This document shows, piece after piece, positions 61,495 to 64,000 of a stretch of DNA of 64,000 bases. The stretch is from Paraglaciecola sp. 20A4. GTDB taxonomy: Bacteria > Pseudomonadota > Gammaproteobacteria > Enterobacterales > Alteromonadaceae. The notes under the pieces were generated by a model. The model was not told the origin of the DNA. It worked only from the letters and a program-made list of their open reading frames with translations, and ran no database searches. Location of the stretch: contig NZ_WTPY01000022.1 of assembly GCF_011378905.1 (NCBI RefSeq), forward strand, positions 1-64,000, read 5' to 3'. Numbering within the stretch: position 1 is the first letter of the stretch; each line of letters opens with the position of its first letter. A program made the translations under genes and the position numbers.

Positions 61495-62556
61495 TTGATT
61501 TTATTATTGTTTTATATTGCCTTAGCTCTGGGTGTGTCGTTTGTATGTTCCATTGCTGAAGCGGTTATCTTAAGCGTTTCTTCTGCTTATATTTCTGTTC
61601 TGGAAAAGCAAAATCATAAAAGTGGTTTTCTATTGCGCAAGCAAGTGCAAAATATTAATAATCCGCTAGCCGCTATTCTTACTTTAAACACCGTTGCCCA
61701 TACGATGGGCGCCGCTGGAGCAGGAGCCCAAGCCGTTGCTGTATTTGGTGAAGTTTATATGGGCGTTATCTCTGGTATTTTGACATTATTTATTTTGGTC
61801 TTCTCAGAAATTATTCCCAAAACATTAGGTGCCACGTTTTGGCGTAAATTAGCTCCGCCGACCGCTTATTTTCTAAAATACCTTATTTTAGTGCTTTATC
61901 CTTTTGTGATCTTGGCAAACAAGTTAACGGCTGGCTTTAGTGACGACTCACCTTTAAAAGGGTTAAGTAAAGCCGAGTTGTCTGTATTGACGGATGAATC
62001 TTACAAAGAGGGGCAAATTGCTAAGCAGGAAGCCAATATTCTGCAAAACCTGTTGTCATTGGATGTGTTAAAAATAAAAAATGCTATGACGCACCGAACG
62101 GTAATATTTTCGGTGCCTCAGGATATGACGGTTGAAGCTTTTTATCATAAGCACGGCACCATTGAGTTTTCGCGTATTCCTATTTACGAGCAATCAGAGC
62201 CAGAAAAAATAACCGGTTATGTATTAAAGAAAGATATTCTGCTAGCCATGATCCGCAATAATGAAAAAAACCCATTAAGTGTGTATCGCAAAGATATGGT
62301 GACTCTGTTGAGCAGTATGCCTCTTTCTGCAGCATTACATCCTCTGCATACAAAGCGCGCCAATATGTTACTTGTGGTGGACGAGTATGGTGGGTTAGAA
62401 GGTATTTTGACTGACGAAGATCTTACCGAAGCCTTGCTTGGGGTAGAGATAGTAGATGAAAATGATAAAAATGTGAGTATGAAAAAACTTGCCCGGTTGA
62501 TGTGGAAACGCCGAGAACGAGAAGCTCTTAGAAAATCAACGCAAAAAAAGACCTAA
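61495..62556 (+). CDS. CNNM/CorC-type transporter with CBS domains
   Basis: A 353-residue membrane protein. The DUF21 (CNNM) membrane domain has three hydrophobic segments (about 1-150) with ALGVSFVCSIAEAVILSVS and VFSEIIPKTLGATFW. A paired CBS domain (about 200-330) includes LLVVDEYGGLEGILTDEDL. The C-terminal CorC_HlyC domain is absent and replaced by a short basic tail. It probably moves or senses Mg2+ or another cation, with CBS domains binding a nucleotide. The start is TTG 61495 with GGTGAG five bases upstream. It precedes lolD by 39 bases. Confidence 0.88.
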   Translation: MILLLFYIALALGVSFVCSIAEAVILSVSSAYISVLEKQNHKSGFLLRKQVQNINNPLAAILTLNTVAHTMGAAGAGAQAVAVFGEVYMGVISGILTLFILVFSEIIPKTLGATFWRKLAPPTAYFLKYLILVLYPFVILANKLTAGFSDDSPLKGLSKAELSVLTDESYKEGQIAKQEANILQNLLSLDVLKIKNAMTHRTVIFSVPQDMTVEAFYHKHGTIEFSRIPIYEQSEPEKITGYVLKKDILLAMIRNNEKNPLSVYRKDMVTLLSSMPLSAALHPLHTKRANMLLVVDEYGGLEGILTDEDLTEALLGVEIVDENDKNVSMKKLARLMWKRREREALRKSTQKKT

Positions 62557-62595
62557 CGCTACACTAGCAATCCGAATTAAGGGACAAATAGCAAT

Positions 62596-63279
62596 ATGCA
62601 TGAACTGTTGAACTGTGTTCATTTATCCAAGCAATATGACGATGGTAAAAATAGCGTACACATTCTTAGTGACGTTAATTTAACAGTCAATACATCGGAA
62701 CAAATAGCCATTGTAGGCACGTCAGGTTCAGGTAAGAGCACCTTATTACATTTACTAGGCGCCCTTGATCAGCCAACGTCAGGTTATGTGTTGTTTGAAC
62801 AGCAAGATATATTTGCCTTTTCCAGTGCCCAACAGGCCAAATTTCGTAATCAATCCTTAGGGTTTGTCTATCAGGCTCACCATTTACTACCGGAATTTAG
62901 TGCCCTTGAAAATGTTGCTATGCCGCGCTTAATCGCCAATGAAAAACGTGAACTAGCTTTGCATCACGCAGAAATAATGCTTAAAAAAGTTGGCCTTGAG
63001 CATCGACTATCTCACCGCCCCAGTATGTTATCTGGCGGCGAGCGGCAGCGCGTAGCAATCGCTCGGGCATTGGTCAATAAACCGAAACTGGTGTTAGCTG
63101 ATGAACCCACTGGTAATCTCGATGCAAAAACAGGTGAGGGCATTTATCAGTTACTCAATGAACTACGCGAGCTCAGTCAAACGAGCTTTATTGTGGTGAC
63201 ACATGATATTCAGTTAGCGAGTCGTCTTGACCGCTCTCTTAGTCTGGTTAATGGCCAATTAAGTCCACAACATGATTAA
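62596..63279 (+). CDS. lolD: lipoprotein-releasing ABC ATPase LolD
   Basis: A 227-residue ATPase: Walker [10 protein letters not shown] (about 41-49), signature LSGGERQR, Walker [14 protein letters not shown]-loop VTHD. It matches LolD by length and by the adjacent lolC/E-type gene 15 bases downstream. It powers release of outer-membrane lipoproteins from the inner membrane to LolA. Confidence 0.94.
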   Translation: MHELLNCVHLSKQYDDGKNSVHILSDVNLTVNTSEQIAIVGTSGSGKSTLLHLLGALDQPTSGYVLFEQQDIFAFSSAQQAKFRNQSLGFVYQAHHLLPEFSALENVAMPRLIANEKRELALHHAEIMLKKVGLEHRLSHRPSMLSGGERQRVAIARALVNKPKLVLADEPTGNLDAKTGEGIYQLLNELRELSQTSFIVVTHDIQLASRLDRSLSLVNGQLSPQHD

Positions 63280-63294
63280 TAAAGAGTCGATTAG

Positions 63295-64000
63295 ATGAAG
63301 TTAATTTTTCAACTCGCCTGGCGTTTTCGCAGCAGTAAGCAGCAAAATGGCTACATTTCCTTTATTTCAGCGTCATCTACGGTGGGCATCGCATTAGGTT
63401 GTTTCGTGCTAATATTGCTGCTATCTGTTATGAATGGCTTCGAAAAAGAGTTAAAAGACCGTTTACTTTCGATTATTCCCCATGGTGAATTATACGCTGT
63501 TAGCAGTGCTGGCATTTCAGACTGGCAAAACGAAATAAAATCGTTGCAGGTCGATCCTCGAATCGAATCCATTCAGCCTTACACTAAAGCTACCGGCATG
63601 TTGCAAAAAGGCAAAAAGATGAAGGCCATCGAATTGGTCGGTATTGATACAAAATATGCCGAGCATGACGGTATGTTAAGTAGCGTACCAACCGCACAAT
63701 GGCAAGCGTTTAGCCATGATGAACAAGGCGTTATGTTAGGCGCGGGTGCGATGCGAAAACTTGGTATTGAGCTAGGAGATAAAGTCAAACTACTATTGCC
63801 TCAATTAAGTAACGATTTATCTATTCGTGCACCTAAAACACTTTGGTTAAATGTAGTTGCAGTGGTGAATATTGGCGGTGAACTCGATAATCACATTGGC
63901 TATATGCACTTGCCGCTTGCTTCACAAACACTAGGCGTGACAAACGGTGTGCAAGGTCTGCGATTTCGCTACCACGACCCATTTCTGGCGCCGATGATCA
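63295..64000 (+). CDS. lolC: lipoprotein-releasing permease LolC/LolE, partial
   Basis: The first 235 residues of a permease cut off by the window end. It begins MKLIFQLAWRFRSSKQQNGY, then has a first transmembrane segment with STVGIALGCFVLILLLSVMNG, characteristic of LolC/LolE, and the start of the large periplasmic domain. It should form the LolCDE complex with LolD. Whether it is LolC, LolE or a merged homodimeric form (LolF) cannot be decided from this part. ATG 63295 lies 15 bases after lolD. Confidence 0.9.
   Translation, partial: MKLIFQLAWRFRSSKQQNGYISFISASSTVGIALGCFVLILLLSVMNGFEKELKDRLLSIIPHGELYAVSSAGISDWQNEIKSLQVDPRIESIQPYTKATGMLQKGKKMKAIELVGIDTKYAEHDGMLSSVPTAQWQAFSHDEQGVMLGAGAMRKLGIELGDKVKLLLPQLSNDLSIRAPKTLWLNVVAVVNIGGELDNHIGYMHLPLASQTLGVTNGVQGLRFRYHDPFLAPMI

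Overview
The window reads as chromosomal DNA of a marine gammaproteobacterium of the Alteromonadales, close to Paraglaciecola/Glaciecola/Alteromonas. This is an inference. It rests on the housekeeping gene order (purB-hflD-mnmA-rluE, a monomeric isocitrate dehydrogenase, cspD-clpS-clpA-infA-bpt-aat-trxB, rnhA/dnaQ, lolC-lolD), on moderate GC content, and on several small families common in that order. No CRISPR array, prophage, integron or complete insertion sequence was seen.

Layout. 1-2040: a possible IS-end remnant, a glutaredoxin-like membrane protein, a GDT1/MneA-type manganese exporter behind a yybP-ykoY-type riboswitch, and a small frameshifted gene. 2041-6808: a four-gene MacB-like efflux operon (adaptor, ATPase, two permeases). 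7099-10486: an operon pairing an outer-membrane barrel, a phosphate-binding-like periplasmic protein and a membrane diguanylate cyclase. 11085-15289: a flavin-nucleotide-type stress protein, then a Fur-boxed TonB siderophore receptor with a PepSY membrane protein. 15520-21757: a HAD-type lipoprotein, 2,4-dienoyl-CoA reductase, a nitrilase, a DksA-like zinc finger protein and a glutathione S-transferase. 22059-30199: a CPA2 antiporter, then a copper/silver Cus-type RND system led by a Cys/Met-rich exported protein. 30282-41799: an alcohol dehydrogenase, an adenine-deaminase-like protein with an altered catalytic motif, an M61 peptidase, a PilZ protein, a LytS/LytTR two-component pair, a DUF6279-type lipoprotein, the ribosomal oxygenase RoxA and a class III nucleotide cyclase. 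42020-64000: the housekeeping half (purine synthesis, tRNA and rRNA modification, TCA cycle, N-degron proteolysis, thioredoxin reductase, signal peptide peptidase, DNA replication accessory genes, three tandem tRNA-Asp genes, lipoprotein export).

How the genes work together. ClpS and ClpA deliver N-degron substrates to ClpP, and the two aminoacyl-tRNA-protein transferases Aat and Bpt next door create those N-degrons. CusC, CusB and CusA form a tripartite Cu(I)/Ag(I) pump. The TonB receptor and PepSY protein form an iron-repressed uptake unit. LolC and LolD belong to the machine that sends lipoproteins to the outer membrane.

I found no clearly new large system. The strongest leads are the barrel/binding-protein/cyclase operon (7099-10486), the deaminase homologue whose HxxE catalytic motif has become HCDV (31444-32496), the degenerate CusF-like tail of CusB, and the Cys/Met-rich leader protein of the cus operon.
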